Assembly: GCF_012516315.1 (NCBI RefSeq)
Contig: NZ_CP051185.1
Coordinates: forward strand, 2,655,403 to 2,719,402
DNA length: 64,000 bases
Direction of reading: 5' to 3'
Source: Limnospira fusiformis SAG 85.79
GTDB lineage: Bacteria; Cyanobacteriota; Cyanobacteriia; Cyanobacteriales; Microcoleaceae
Each line of letters starts with the position of its first letter. The stretch's first letter is position 1. Shown here piece after piece: positions 1-10,301 of the stretch. A model generated the notes under the pieces. That model searched no databases. It was not told the origin of the DNA and saw nothing but the letters and a program-made list of their open reading frames with translations. The position numbers and the translations under genes were made by a program.

Positions 1-841
1 CTATTGACCTTTATAAAAATCTACCCACCAGTGATGAACTTCCCGACTCTGATGATACTCCTGTGGATAACGAAGACCAAAACTTTCTCCCCAATTACCT
101 ATTATTTCTTCTAGCAATTATCTGGAAAGACCGCAATGATTGGTATTTCGGTGTAGATATGGGAATTTATCACACCAGCGGGGATAACCCCAGAGTCCCA
201 GTAATTCCTGATGGTTTTCTGACGGTGGGAGTGAACCTGCCGCTGACCAGGTAATAAATCTCGGAAAAGTTATGTGGTCTGGGAAGAAGGGGGAATGGTT
301 CCTCAGTTGGTGTTAGAGGTGGTTTCCTGGACTCCGGGAAATGAGTATGAGTCCAAAATGGCGATTTATGAAAAGTTGGGGGTACTATACTACGTTATTT
401 ATAACCCAGAATATTACCAACGCGATCGCCATCAACCCTTCGAGATTTATCGACAAATTGATGGTAAATACCAGTTACAAACGGGAGAACCCTACTGGCT
501 ACCAGAAATCGGTTTAGGAATTGGGAGAAGTCAAGCTACATTAGGTGGTATTGACCGAGAAATCCTGTCTTGGTTTGACCAAGAGGGGAGACGTTATTTG
601 AGTGCGGCCGAAGAGTTAGCACAGCAACACCGGCTCAATTGGAAGCACAGCAGGCTCAATTAGAAGCACAGCAGCCTCAATTGGAAGCAAGCCGGCTCAA
701 TTGGAAGCACAAAAAGAACGTCAGGCGCGTTGTAGCAGCTATTGCTCAATTAGACAATATAGGATTGACAGTACAGAGCAAATTTCTGTAGCATTGGGCT
801 TATCTATCAATGAGGTACGTCAGCAGCTAGAGGAATTATAG
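1..841 (+). pseudogene. Uma2 family gene, unit 0 (partial, frameshifted)
   Basis: Left-truncated by the window: by comparison with the other units its ATG lies about 7 bases before position 1. The N-terminal part reads to the LTVGVN segment, then an inserted base near 236-248 (AACCTGCCGCTGACC where intact copies have AACCGCCGCCGACC) leads to a TAA. The rest of the domain is open in another frame from about 274. A further insertion near 605 (GTGCGGCCGAAG) and several single-base losses disrupt the heptad region. Probably non-functional, unless the indels are consensus errors in a hard-to-assemble array. Confidence 0.8.
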
Positions 842-899
842 ATTCTAGCGATATAACTGCTATAATTGGGGAGAAACTGTCTTCTACTGGTTTAGACCT

Positions 900-1827
900 A
901 TGGTTTCTATTGACCTTTATAAAAATCTACCCACCAGTGATGAACTTCCCGACTCTGATGATACTCCTGTGGATAACGAAGACCAAAACTTTCTCCCCAA
1001 TTACCTATTATTTCTTCTAGCAATTATCTGGAAAGACCGCAATGATTGGTATTTCGGTGTAGATATGGGAATTTATCACACCAGCGGGGATAACCCCAGA
1101 GTCCCAGTAATTCCTGATGGTTTTCTGACGGTGGGAGTGAACCTGCCGCTGACCAGGTAATAAATCTCGGAAAAGTTATGTGGTCTGGGAAGAAGGGGGA
1201 ATGGTTCCTCAGTTGGTGTTAGAGGTGGTTTCCTGGACTCCGGGAAATGAGTATGAGTCCAAAATGGCGATTTATGAAAAGTTGGGGGTACTATACTACG
1301 TTATTTATAACCCAGAATATTACCAACGCGATCGCCATCAACCCTTCGAGATTTATCGACAAATTGATGGTAAATACCAGTTACAAACGGGAGAACCCTA
1401 CTGGCTACCAGAAATCGGTTTAGGAATTGGGAGAAGTCAAGCTACATTAGGTGGTATTGACCGAGAAATCCTGTCTTGGTTTGACCAAGAGGGGAGACGT
1501 TATTTGAGCTCCGAAGAGTTAGCACAGCAGGCTCAATTGGAAGCACAACAGTCAATTGGAAGTACAGCAGAATTGGAAGCACAGCAGGCCAATTAGAAGC
1601 ACAGCAGGCTCAATTAGAAGCACAGCGGCTCAATTGGAAGCACAGCAGCCAATTGGAAGTCAGCAGCTCAAGTGGAAGCCAGCAGTCAATTGGAAGCACA
1701 AAAAGAACGTCAGGCGCGTTTAGCAGCTATTGCTCAATTAGACAATATAGGATTGACAGCAGAGCAAATTTCTGTAGCATTGGGCTTATCTATCAATGAG
1801 GTACGTCAGCAGCTAGAGGAATCATAG
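900..1827 (+). pseudogene. Uma2 family gene, unit 1 (frameshifted)
   Basis: Carries the same inserted base as unit 0 (near 1142), so the frame ends at a TAA in the middle of the nuclease domain; the shared lesion means the broken copy was itself duplicated. The 3' coiled-coil region (about 1540-1700) contains many single-base losses relative to unit 3, so even the downstream frame stops at 1596. The original order of LEV and VEA heptads is still recognisable and matches units 3 and 10. Confidence 0.8.
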
Positions 1828-1885
1828 ATTCTAGCGATATAACTGCTATAATTGGGGAGAAACTGTCTTCTACTGGTTTAGACCT

Positions 1886-2680
1886 ATGGTTTCTATTGAC
1901 CTTTATAAAAATCTACCCACCAGTGATGAACTTCCCGACTCTGATGATACTCCTGTGGATAACGAAGACCAAAACTTTCTCCCCAATTACCTATTATTTC
2001 TTCTAGCAATTATCTGGAAAGACCGCAATGATTGGTATTTCGGTGTAGATATGGGAATTTATCACACCAGCGGGGATAACCCCAGAGTCCCAGTAATTCC
2101 TGATGGTTTTCTGACGGTGGGAGTGAACCGCCGCCGACCAGGTAATAAATCTCGGAAAAGTTATGTGGTCTGGGAAGAAGGGGGAATGGTTCCTCAGTTG
2201 GTGTTAGAGGTGGTTTCCTGGACTCCGGGAAATGAGTATGAGTCCAAAATGGCGATTTATGAAAAGTTGGGGGTACTATACTACGTTATTTATAACCCAG
2301 AATATTACCAACGCGATCGCCATCAACCCTTCGAGATTTATCGACAAATTGATGGTAAATACCAGTTACAAACGGGAGAACCCTACTGGCTACCAGAAAT
2401 CGGTTTAGGAATTGGGAGAAGTCAAGCTACATTAGGTGGTATTGACCGAGAAATCCTGTCTTGGTTTGACCAAGAGGGGAGACGTTATTTGAGTGCGGAA
2501 GAGTTAGCACAGCAGGCTCAATTGGAAGCACAGCAGGCTCAATTGGAAGCACAAAAAGAACGTCAGGCGCGTTTAGCAGCTATTGCTCAATTAGACAATA
2601 TAGGATTGACAGCAGAGCAAATTTCTGTAGCATTGGGCTTATCTATCAATGAGGTACGTCAGCAGCTAGAGGAATCATAG
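1886..2680 (+). CDS. Uma2 family endonuclease-like protein, unit 2 (2 heptads)
   Basis: A 264-residue protein. Residues 1-190 are a Uma2/DUF820 domain, a PD-(D/E)XK nuclease-fold family abundant in cyanobacteria with few members tested biochemically. Candidate catalytic residues are the Asp of VIPDGF, the Glu of LVLEVVS and the Lys of the following helix (SKMAIYEK). Then come a heptad-repeat helix (AQLEAQ, two copies), a basic KERQARLAAIAQ segment, and a C-terminal helical motif (GLTAEQISVALGLSINEV) that resembles a short helix-turn-helix. ATG start at 1886, 58 bases after the previous stop. The first intact copy of the array. Nuclease activity and target are unknown. Confidence 0.85.
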   Translation: MVSIDLYKNLPTSDELPDSDDTPVDNEDQNFLPNYLLFLLAIIWKDRNDWYFGVDMGIYHTSGDNPRVPVIPDGFLTVGVNRRRPGNKSRKSYVVWEEGGMVPQLVLEVVSWTPGNEYESKMAIYEKLGVLYYVIYNPEYYQRDRHQPFEIYRQIDGKYQLQTGEPYWLPEIGLGIGRSQATLGGIDREILSWFDQEGRRYLSAEELAQQAQLEAQQAQLEAQKERQARLAAIAQLDNIGLTAEQISVALGLSINEVRQQLEES

Positions 2681-2738
2681 ATTCTAGCGATATAACTGCT
2701 ATAATTGGGGAGAAACTGTCTTCTACTGGTTTAGACCT
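2681..2738 (+). promoter_or_regulatory. Conserved 58-bp spacer with extended -10 promoter (representative)
   Basis: The spacer between units 2 and 3 contains TGCTATAAT at 2697-2705, an extended -10 box (TGN-TATAAT). No clear -35 is present at the usual distance. The same spacer precedes every other full unit, with rare substitutions (for example at about 8343 and 10281, ACTATCTT for ACTGTCTT). No strong Shine-Dalgarno lies just before the ATG. Each gene could therefore be transcribed on its own rather than from one operon promoter (inference). Confidence 0.55.
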
Positions 2739-3680
2739 ATGGTTTCTATTGACCTTTATAAAAATCTACCCACCAGTGATGAACTTCCCGACTCTGATGA
2801 TACTCCTGTGGATAACGAAGACCAAAACTTTCTCCCCAATTACCTATTATTTCTTCTAGCAATTATCTGGAAAGACCGCAATGATTGGTATTTCGGTGTA
2901 GATATGGGAATTTATCACACCAGCGGGGATAACCCCAGAGTCCCAGTAATTCCTGATGGTTTTCTGACGGTGGGAGTGAACCGCCGCCGACCAGGTAATA
3001 AATCTCGGAAAAGTTATGTGGTCTGGGAAGAAGGGGGAATGGTTCCTCAGTTGGTGTTAGAGGTGGTTTCCTGGACTCCGGGAAATGAGTATGAGTCCAA
3101 AATGGCGATTTATGAAAAGTTGGGGGTACTATACTACGTTATTTATAACCCAGAATATTACCAACGCGATCGCCATCAACCCTTCGAGATTTATCGACAA
3201 ATTGATGGTAAATACCAGTTACAAACGGGAGAACCCTACTGGCTACCAGAAATCGGTTTAGGAATTGGGAGAAGTCAAGCTACATTAGGTGGTATTGACC
3301 GAGAAATCCTGTCTTGGTTTGACCAAGAGGGGAGACGTTATTTGAGCTCCGAAGAGTTAGCACAGCAGGCTCAATTGGAAGCACAACAGGCTCAATTGGA
3401 AGTACAGCAGGCTCAATTGGAAGCACAGCAGGCTCAATTGGAAGCACAGCAGGCTCAATTAGAAGCACAGCAGGCTCAATTGGAAGCACAGCAGGCTCAA
3501 TTGGAAGTACAGCAGGCTCAAGTGGAAGCACAGCAGGCTCAATTGGAAGCACAAAAAGAACGTCAGGCGCGTTTAGCAGCTATTGCTCAATTAGACAATA
3601 TAGGATTGACAGCAGAGCAAATTTCTGTAGCATTGGGCTTATCTATCAATGAGGTACGTCAGCAGCTAGAGGAATCATAG
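2739..3680 (+). CDS. Uma2 family endonuclease-like protein, unit 3 (9 heptads)
   Basis: 313 residues, same domain order as unit 2. The nuclease-like domain is joined to the C-terminal helical motif by nine seven-residue repeats (AQLEAQQ, with AQLEVQQ and AQVEAQQ variants). This predicts a long continuous coiled coil with Leu every seventh position. The entry to the repeat reads YLSSEELAQQ, a subtype shared with units 1, 6, 7, 10 and 11, whereas units 2, 4, 5, 8 and 9 read YLSAEELAQQ. The two subtypes are interleaved, which suggests block duplications or conversion tracts. Confidence 0.85.
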   Translation: MVSIDLYKNLPTSDELPDSDDTPVDNEDQNFLPNYLLFLLAIIWKDRNDWYFGVDMGIYHTSGDNPRVPVIPDGFLTVGVNRRRPGNKSRKSYVVWEEGGMVPQLVLEVVSWTPGNEYESKMAIYEKLGVLYYVIYNPEYYQRDRHQPFEIYRQIDGKYQLQTGEPYWLPEIGLGIGRSQATLGGIDREILSWFDQEGRRYLSSEELAQQAQLEAQQAQLEVQQAQLEAQQAQLEAQQAQLEAQQAQLEAQQAQLEVQQAQVEAQQAQLEAQKERQARLAAIAQLDNIGLTAEQISVALGLSINEVRQQLEES

Positions 3681-3738
3681 ATTCTAGCGATATAACTGCT
3701 ATAATTGGGGAGAAACTGTCTTCTACTGGTTTAGACCT

Positions 3739-4534
3739 ATGGTTTCTATTGACCTTTATAAAAATCTACCCACCAGTGATGAACTTCCCGACTCTGATGA
3801 TACTCCTGTGGATAACGAAGACCAAAACTTTCTCCCCAATTACCTATTATTTCTTCTAGCAATTATCTGGAAAGACCGCAATGATTGGTATTTCGGTGTA
3901 GATATGGGAATTTATCACACCAGCGGGGATAACCCCAGAGTCCCAGTAATTCCTGATGGTTTTCTGACGGTGGGAGTGAACCGCCGCCGACCAGGTAATA
4001 AATCTCGGAAAAGTTATGTGGTCTGGGAAGAAGGGGGAATGGTTCCTCAGTTGGTGTTAGAGGTGGTTTCCTGGACTCCGGGAAATGAGTATGAGTCCAA
4101 AATGGCGATTTATGAAAAGTTGGGGGTACTATACTACGTTATTTATAACCCAGAATATTACCAAGCGCGATCGCCATCAACCCTTCGAGATTTATCGACA
4201 AATTGATGGTAAATACCAGTTACAAACGGGAGAACCCTACTGGCTACCAGAAATCGGTTTAGGAATTGGGAGAAGTCAAGCTACATTAGGTGGTATTGAC
4301 CGAGAAATCCTGTCTTGGTTTGACCAAGAGGGGAGACGTTATTTGAGTGCGGAAGAGTTAGCACAGCAGGCTCAATTGGAAGCACAGCAGGCTCAATTGG
4401 AAGCACAAAAAGAACGTCAGGCGCGTTTAGCAGCTATTGCTCAATTAGACAATATAGGATTGACAGCAGAGCAAATTTCTGTAGCATTGGGCTTATCTAT
4501 CAATGAGGTACGTCAGCAGCTAGAGGAATCATAG
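3739..4534 (+). pseudogene. Uma2 family gene, unit 4 (single-base insertion)
   Basis: Identical to the intact copies up to about 4164. There CCAAGCGCGATCGCC replaces the CCAACGCGATCGCC of its neighbours, one extra G beside the HIP1 octamer. The upstream frame ends at 4206; the downstream frame (open from 4085) restores the domain end, two heptads and the normal C-terminus. Without the insertion the product would be 264 residues, like unit 2. The lesion splits the candidate nuclease fold after the third catalytic position. Confidence 0.8.
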
Positions 4535-4592
4535 ATTCTAGCGATATAACTGCTATAATTGGGGAGAAACTGTCTTCTACTGGTTTAGACCT

Positions 4593-5474
4593 ATGGTTTC
4601 TATTGACCTTTATAAAAATCTACCCACCAGTGATGAACTTCCCGACTCTGATGATACTCCTGTGGATAACGAAGACCAAAACTTTCTCCCCAATTACCTA
4701 TTATTTCTTCTAGCAATTATCTGGAAAGACCGCAATGATTGGTATTTCGGTGTAGATATGGGAATTTATCACACCAGCGGGGATAACCCCAGAGTCCCAG
4801 TAATTCCTGATGGTTTTCTGACGGTGGGAGGTGAACCGCCATCTCGACCAGGTAATAAATCTCGGAAAAGTTATGTGGTCTGGGAAGAAGGGGGAATGGT
4901 TCCTCAGTTGGTGTTAGAGGTGGTTTCCTGGACTCCGGGAAATGAGTATGAGTCCAAAATGGCGATTTATGAAAAGTTGGGGGTACTATACTACGTTATT
5001 TATAACCCAGAATATTACCAACGCGATCGCCATCAACCCTTCGAGATTTATCGACAAATTGATGGTAAATACCAGTTACAAACGGGAGAACCCTACTGGC
5101 TACCAGAAATCGGTTTAGGAATTGGGAGAAGTCAAGCTACATTAGGTGGTATTGACCGAGAAATCCTGTCTTGGTTTGACCAAGAGGGGAGACGTTATTT
5201 GAGTGCGGAAGAGTTAGCACAGCAGGCTCAATTGGAAGCACAACAGGCTCAATTGGAAGTACAGCAGGCTCAATTGGAAGCACAGCAGGCTCAATTGGAA
5301 GCACAGCAGGCTCAATTGGAAGCACAGCAGGCTCAATTGGAAGCACAAAAAGAACGTCAGGCGCGTTTAGCAGCTATTGCTCAATTAGACAATATAGGAT
5401 TGACAGCAGAGCAAATTTCTGTAGCATTGGGCTTATCTATCAATGAGGTACGTCAGCAGCTAGAGGAATCATAG
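4593..5474 (+). CDS. Uma2 family endonuclease-like protein, unit 5 (6 heptads)
   Basis: 293 residues. It differs from all other units by a local replacement near 4828-4850: LTVGGEPPSRPGNKS instead of LTVGVNRRRPGNKS, a net gain of one codon. The change removes Arg residues from the loop between the two halves of the nuclease-like domain. It is the same spot where units 0 and 1 are frameshifted, so this GC-rich stretch is a mutation hot spot in the array, or GGEPPS is ancestral. Six heptads follow. Confidence 0.85.
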   Translation: MVSIDLYKNLPTSDELPDSDDTPVDNEDQNFLPNYLLFLLAIIWKDRNDWYFGVDMGIYHTSGDNPRVPVIPDGFLTVGGEPPSRPGNKSRKSYVVWEEGGMVPQLVLEVVSWTPGNEYESKMAIYEKLGVLYYVIYNPEYYQRDRHQPFEIYRQIDGKYQLQTGEPYWLPEIGLGIGRSQATLGGIDREILSWFDQEGRRYLSAEELAQQAQLEAQQAQLEVQQAQLEAQQAQLEAQQAQLEAQQAQLEAQKERQARLAAIAQLDNIGLTAEQISVALGLSINEVRQQLEES

Positions 5475-5532
5475 ATTCTAGCGATATAACTGCTATAATT
5501 GGGGAGAAACTGTCTTCTACTGGTTTAGACCT

Positions 5533-6453
5533 ATGGTTTCTATTGACCTTTATAAAAATCTACCCACCAGTGATGAACTTCCCGACTCTGATGATACTCC
5601 TGTGGATAACGAAGACCAAAACTTTCTCCCCAATTACCTATTATTTCTTCTAGCAATTATCTGGAAAGACCGCAATGATTGGTATTTCGGTGTAGATATG
5701 GGAATTTATCACACCAGCGGGGATAACCCCAGAGTCCCAGTAATTCCTGATGGTTTTCTGACGGTGGGAGTGAACCGCCGCCGACCAGGTAATAAATCTC
5801 GGAAAAGTTATGTGGTCTGGGAAGAAGGGGGAATGGTTCCTCAGTTGGTGTTAGAGGTGGTTTCCTGGACTCCGGGAAATGAGTATGAGTCCAAAATGGC
5901 GATTTATGAAAAGTTGGGGGTACTATACTACGTTATTTATAACCCAGAATATTACCAACGCGATCGCCATCAACCCTTCGAGATTTATCGACAAATTGAT
6001 GGTAAATACCAGTTACAAACGGGAGAACCCTACTGGCTACCAGAAATCGGTTTAGGAATTGGGAGAAGTCAAGCTACATTAGGTGGTATTGACCGAGAAA
6101 TCCTGTCTTGGTTTGACCAAGAGGGGAGACGTTATTTGAGCTCCGAAGAGTTAGCACAGCAGGCTCAATTGGAAGCACAACAGGCTCAATTGGAAGTACA
6201 GCAGGCTCAATTGGAAGCACAGCAGGCTCAATTAGAAGCACAGCAGGCTCAATTGGAAGCACAGCAGGCTCAATTGGAAGCACAGCAGGCTCAATTGGAA
6301 GCACAGCAGGCTCAATTGGAAGCACAAAAAGAACGTCAGGCGCGTTTAGCAGCTATTGCTCAATTAGACAATATAGGATTGACAGCAGAGCAAATTTCTG
6401 TAGCATTGGGCTTATCTATCAATGAGGTACGTCAGCAGCTAGAGGAATCATAG
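5533..6453 (+). CDS. Uma2 family endonuclease-like protein, unit 6 (8 heptads)
   Basis: 306 residues, SSEEL subtype with eight heptads. The second heptad is LEV; the fourth is encoded with TTAGAAGC rather than TTGGAAGC, a silent marker also seen in units 3, 7, 8 and 10 that can be used to trace repeat-block exchange. Apart from the coiled coil the protein is the same as unit 3. Confidence 0.85.
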   Translation: MVSIDLYKNLPTSDELPDSDDTPVDNEDQNFLPNYLLFLLAIIWKDRNDWYFGVDMGIYHTSGDNPRVPVIPDGFLTVGVNRRRPGNKSRKSYVVWEEGGMVPQLVLEVVSWTPGNEYESKMAIYEKLGVLYYVIYNPEYYQRDRHQPFEIYRQIDGKYQLQTGEPYWLPEIGLGIGRSQATLGGIDREILSWFDQEGRRYLSSEELAQQAQLEAQQAQLEVQQAQLEAQQAQLEAQQAQLEAQQAQLEAQQAQLEAQQAQLEAQKERQARLAAIAQLDNIGLTAEQISVALGLSINEVRQQLEES

Positions 6454-6511
6454 ATTCTAGCGATATAACTGCTATAATTGGGGAGAAACTGTCTTCTACT
6501 GGTTTAGACCT

Positions 6512-7411
6512 ATGGTTTCTATTGACCTTTATAAAAATCTACCCACCAGTGATGAACTTCCCGACTCTGATGATACTCCTGTGGATAACGAAGACCAAAA
6601 CTTTCTCCCCAATTACCTATTATTTCTTCTAGCAATTATCTGGAAAGACCGCAATGATTGGTATTTCGGTGTAGATATGGGAATTTATCACACCAGCGGG
6701 GATAACCCCAGAGTCCCAGTAATTCCTGATGGTTTTCTGACGGTGGGAGTGAACCGCCGCCGACCAGGTAATAAATCTCGGAAAAGTTATGTGGTCTGGG
6801 AAGAAGGGGGAATGGTTCCTCAGTTGGTGTTAGAGGTGGTTTCCTGGACTCCGGGAAATGAGTATGAGTCCAAAATGGCGATTTATGAAAAGTTGGGGGT
6901 ACTATACTACGTTATTTATAACCCAGAATATTACCAACGCGATCGCCATCAACCCTTCGAGATTTATCGACAAATTGATGGTAAATACCAGTTACAAACG
7001 GGAGAACCCTACTGGCTACCAGAAATCGGTTTAGGAATTGGGAGAAGTCAAGCTACATTAGGTGGTATTGACCGAGAAATCCTGTCTTGGTTTGACCAAG
7101 AGGGGAGACGTTATTTGAGCTCCGAAGAGTTAGCACAGCAGGCTCAATTGGAAGCACAACAGGCTCAATTGGAAGTACAGCAGGCTCAATTGGAAGCACA
7201 ACAGGCTCAATTAGAAGCACAGCAGGCTCAATTGGAAGCACAGCAGGCTCAATTGGAAGCACAGCAGGCTCAATTGGAAGCACAAAAAGAACGTCAGGCG
7301 CGTTTAGCAGCTATTGCTCAATTAGACAATATAGGATTGACAGCAGAGCAAATTTCTGTAGCATTGGGCTTATCTATCAATGAGGTACGTCAGCAGCTAG
7401 AGGAATCATAG
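6512..7411 (+). CDS. Uma2 family endonuclease-like protein, unit 7 (7 heptads)
   Basis: 299 residues, SSEEL subtype. Seven heptads in the order EA, EV, then five EA. It has one heptad fewer than unit 6 and otherwise the same sequence, the pattern expected from one 21-bp slippage or unequal-exchange step between neighbours. Confidence 0.85.
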   Translation: MVSIDLYKNLPTSDELPDSDDTPVDNEDQNFLPNYLLFLLAIIWKDRNDWYFGVDMGIYHTSGDNPRVPVIPDGFLTVGVNRRRPGNKSRKSYVVWEEGGMVPQLVLEVVSWTPGNEYESKMAIYEKLGVLYYVIYNPEYYQRDRHQPFEIYRQIDGKYQLQTGEPYWLPEIGLGIGRSQATLGGIDREILSWFDQEGRRYLSSEELAQQAQLEAQQAQLEVQQAQLEAQQAQLEAQQAQLEAQQAQLEAQQAQLEAQKERQARLAAIAQLDNIGLTAEQISVALGLSINEVRQQLEES

Positions 7412-7469
7412 ATTCTAGCGATATAACTGCTATAATTGGGGAGAAACTGTCTTCTACTGGTTTAGACCT

Positions 7470-8306
7470 ATGGTTTCTATTGACCTTTATAAAAATCTAC
7501 CCACCAGTGATGAACTTCCCGACTCTGATGATACTCCTGTGGATAACGAAGACCAAAACTTTCTCCCCAATTACCTATTATTTCTTCTAGCAATTATCTG
7601 GAAAGACCGCAATGATTGGTATTTCGGTGTAGATATGGGAATTTATCACACCAGCGGGGATAACCCCAGAGTCCCAGTAATTCCTGATGGTTTTCTGACG
7701 GTGGGAGTGAACCGCCGCCGACCAGGTAATAAATCTCGGAAAAGTTATGTGGTCTGGGAAGAAGGGGGAATGGTTCCTCAGTTGGTGTTAGAGGTGGTTT
7801 CCTGGACTCCGGGAAATGAGTATGAGTCCAAAATGGCGATTTATGAAAAGTTGGGGGTACTATACTACGTTATTTATAACCCAGAATATTACCAGCGCGA
7901 TCGCCATCAACCCTTCGAGATTTATCGACAAATTGATGGTAAATACCAGTTACAAACGGGAGAACCCTACTGGCTACCAGAAATCGGTTTAGGAATTGGG
8001 AGAAGTCAAGCTACATTAGGTGGTATTGACCGAGAAATCCTGTCTTGGTTTGACCAAGAGGGGAGACGTTATTTGAGTGCGGAAGAGTTAGCACAGCAGG
8101 CTCAATTAGAAGCACAGCAGGCTCAATTGGAAGCACAGCAGGCTCAATTGGAAGCACAGCAGGCTCAATTGGAAGCACAAAAAGAACGTCAGGCGCGTTT
8201 AGCAGCTATTGCTCAATTAGACAATATAGGATTGACAGCAGAGCAAATTTCTGTAGCATTGGGCTTATCTATCAATGAGGTACGTCAGCAGCTAGAGGAA
8301 TTATAG
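7470..8306 (+). CDS. Uma2 family endonuclease-like protein, unit 8 (4 heptads)
   Basis: 278 residues, SAEEL subtype with four AQLEAQ heptads and a C-terminus ending in EEL instead of EES. Position 7894 reads CCAGCGCGATCGCC, a silent change (CAG for CAA) shared only with unit 9. Units 8 and 9 therefore look like a recent pair. Confidence 0.85.
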   Translation: MVSIDLYKNLPTSDELPDSDDTPVDNEDQNFLPNYLLFLLAIIWKDRNDWYFGVDMGIYHTSGDNPRVPVIPDGFLTVGVNRRRPGNKSRKSYVVWEEGGMVPQLVLEVVSWTPGNEYESKMAIYEKLGVLYYVIYNPEYYQRDRHQPFEIYRQIDGKYQLQTGEPYWLPEIGLGIGRSQATLGGIDREILSWFDQEGRRYLSAEELAQQAQLEAQQAQLEAQQAQLEAQQAQLEAQKERQARLAAIAQLDNIGLTAEQISVALGLSINEVRQQLEEL

Positions 8307-8364
8307 ATTCTAGCGATATAACTGCTATAATTGGGGAGAAACTATCTTCTACTGGTTTAGACCT

Positions 8365-9222
8365 ATGGTTTCTATTGACCTTTATAAAAATCTACCCACC
8401 AGTGATGAACTTCCCGACTCTGATGATACTCCTGTGGATAACGAAGACCAAAACTTTCTCCCCAATTACCTATTATTTCTTCTAGCAATTATCTGGAAAG
8501 ACCGCAATGATTGGTATTTCGGTGTAGATATGGGAATTTATCACACCAGCGGGGATAACCCCAGAGTCCCAGTAATTCCTGATGGTTTTCTGACGGTGGG
8601 AGTGAACCGCCGCCGACCAGGTAATAAATCTCGGAAAAGTTATGTGGTCTGGGAAGAAGGGGGAATGGTTCCTCAGTTGGTGTTAGAGGTGGTTTCCTGG
8701 ACTCCGGGAAATGAGTATGAGTCCAAAATGGCGATTTATGAAAAGTTGGGGGTACTATACTACGTTATTTATAACCCAGAATATTACCAGCGCGATCGCC
8801 ATCAACCCTTCGAGATTTATCGACAAATTGATGGTAAATACCAGTTACAAACGGGAGAACCCTACTGGCTACCAGAAATCGGTTTAGGAATTGGGAGAAG
8901 TCAAGCTACATTAGGTGGTATTGACCGAGAAATCCTGTCTTGGTTTGACCAAGAGGGGAGACGTTATTTGAGTGCGGAAGAGTTAGCACAGCAGGCTCAA
9001 TTGGAAGCACAGCAGGCTCAATTGGAAGCACAGCAGGCTCAATTGGAAGCACAACAGGCTCAATTGGAAGCACAGCAGGCTCAATTGGAAGCACAAAAAG
9101 AACGTCAGGCGCGTTTAGCAGCTATTGCTCAATTAGACAATATAGGATTGACAGTACAGCAAATTTCTGTAGCATTGGGGTTATCTATCAATGAGGTACG
9201 TCAGCAGCTAGAGGAATTATAG
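8365..9222 (+). CDS. Uma2 family endonuclease-like protein, unit 9 (5 heptads)
   Basis: 285 residues, SAEEL subtype, five heptads. The C-terminal helical motif reads GLTVQQISVALGL, where most copies have GLTAEQISVALGL; unit 11 shares the VQQ form and unit 0 has remnants of it. Shared minor alleles among non-adjacent units argue for gene conversion across the array. Confidence 0.85.
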   Translation: MVSIDLYKNLPTSDELPDSDDTPVDNEDQNFLPNYLLFLLAIIWKDRNDWYFGVDMGIYHTSGDNPRVPVIPDGFLTVGVNRRRPGNKSRKSYVVWEEGGMVPQLVLEVVSWTPGNEYESKMAIYEKLGVLYYVIYNPEYYQRDRHQPFEIYRQIDGKYQLQTGEPYWLPEIGLGIGRSQATLGGIDREILSWFDQEGRRYLSAEELAQQAQLEAQQAQLEAQQAQLEAQQAQLEAQQAQLEAQKERQARLAAIAQLDNIGLTVQQISVALGLSINEVRQQLEEL

Positions 9223-9280
9223 ATTCTAGCGATATAACTGCTATAATTGGGGAGAAACTGTCTTCTACTGGTTTAGACCT

Positions 9281-10243
9281 ATGGTTTCTATTGACCTTTA
9301 TAAAAATCTACCCACCAGTGATGAACTTCCCGACTCTGATGATACTCCTGTGGATAACGAAGACCAAAACTTTCTCCCCAATTACCTATTATTTCTTCTA
9401 GCAATTATCTGGAAAGACCGCAATGATTGGTATTTCGGTGTAGATATGGGAATTTATCACACCAGCGGGGATAACCCCAGAGTCCCAGTAATTCCTGATG
9501 GTTTTCTGACGGTGGGAGTGAACCGCCGCCGACCAGGTAATAAATCTCGGAAAAGTTATGTGGTCTGGGAAGAAGGGGGAATGGTTCCTCAGTTGGTGTT
9601 AGAGGTGGTTTCCTGGACTCCGGGAAATGAGTATGAGTCCAAAATGGCGATTTATGAAAAGTTGGGGGTACTATACTACGTTATTTATAACCCAGAATAT
9701 TACCAACGCGATCGCCATCAACCCTTCGAGATTTATCGACAAATTGATGGTAAATACCAGTTACAAACGGGAGAACCCTACTGGCTACCAGAAATCGGTT
9801 TAGGAATTGGGAGAAGTCAAGCTACATTAGGTGGTATTGACCGAGAAATCCTGTCTTGGTTTGACCAAGAGGGGAGACGTTATTTGAGCTCCGAAGAGTT
9901 AGCACAGCAGGCTCAATTGGAAGTACAGCAGGCTCAATTGGAAGCACAGCAGGCTCAATTGGAAGCACAGCAGGCTCAATTAGAAGCACAGCAGGCTCAA
10001 TTAGAAGCACAGCAGGCTCAATTGGAAGTACAGCAGGCTCAATTGGAAGTACAGCAGGCTCAAGTGGAAGCACAGCAGGCTCAATTGGAAGCACAGCAGG
10101 CTCAATTGGAAGCACAAAAAGAACGTCAGGCGCGTTTAGCAGCTATTGCTCAATTAGACAATATAGGATTGACAGCAGAGCAAATTTCTGTAGCATTGGG
10201 CTTATCTATCAATGAGGTACGTCAGCAGCTAGAGGAATTATAG
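9281..10243 (+). CDS. Uma2 family endonuclease-like protein, unit 10 (10 heptads)
   Basis: 320 residues, the longest copy, SSEEL subtype. Ten heptads with EV at the first, seventh and eighth positions and one AQVEAQQ. The coiled coil alone spans about 70 residues. The ending is EEL, as in units 8 and 9. Confidence 0.85.
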   Translation: MVSIDLYKNLPTSDELPDSDDTPVDNEDQNFLPNYLLFLLAIIWKDRNDWYFGVDMGIYHTSGDNPRVPVIPDGFLTVGVNRRRPGNKSRKSYVVWEEGGMVPQLVLEVVSWTPGNEYESKMAIYEKLGVLYYVIYNPEYYQRDRHQPFEIYRQIDGKYQLQTGEPYWLPEIGLGIGRSQATLGGIDREILSWFDQEGRRYLSSEELAQQAQLEVQQAQLEAQQAQLEAQQAQLEAQQAQLEAQQAQLEVQQAQLEVQQAQVEAQQAQLEAQQAQLEAQKERQARLAAIAQLDNIGLTAEQISVALGLSINEVRQQLEEL

Positions 10244-10301
10244 ATTCTAGCGATATAACTGCTATAATTGGGGAGAAACTATCTTCTACTGGTTTAGACC
10301 T

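Noticed and set aside
3280-10115. Minus-strand frames encoding repeated LPIEPAV across the heptad regions
   Set aside because: They are the reverse reading of the 21-bp repeats that encode AQLEAQQ; they have no start signals of their own and change with repeat number.
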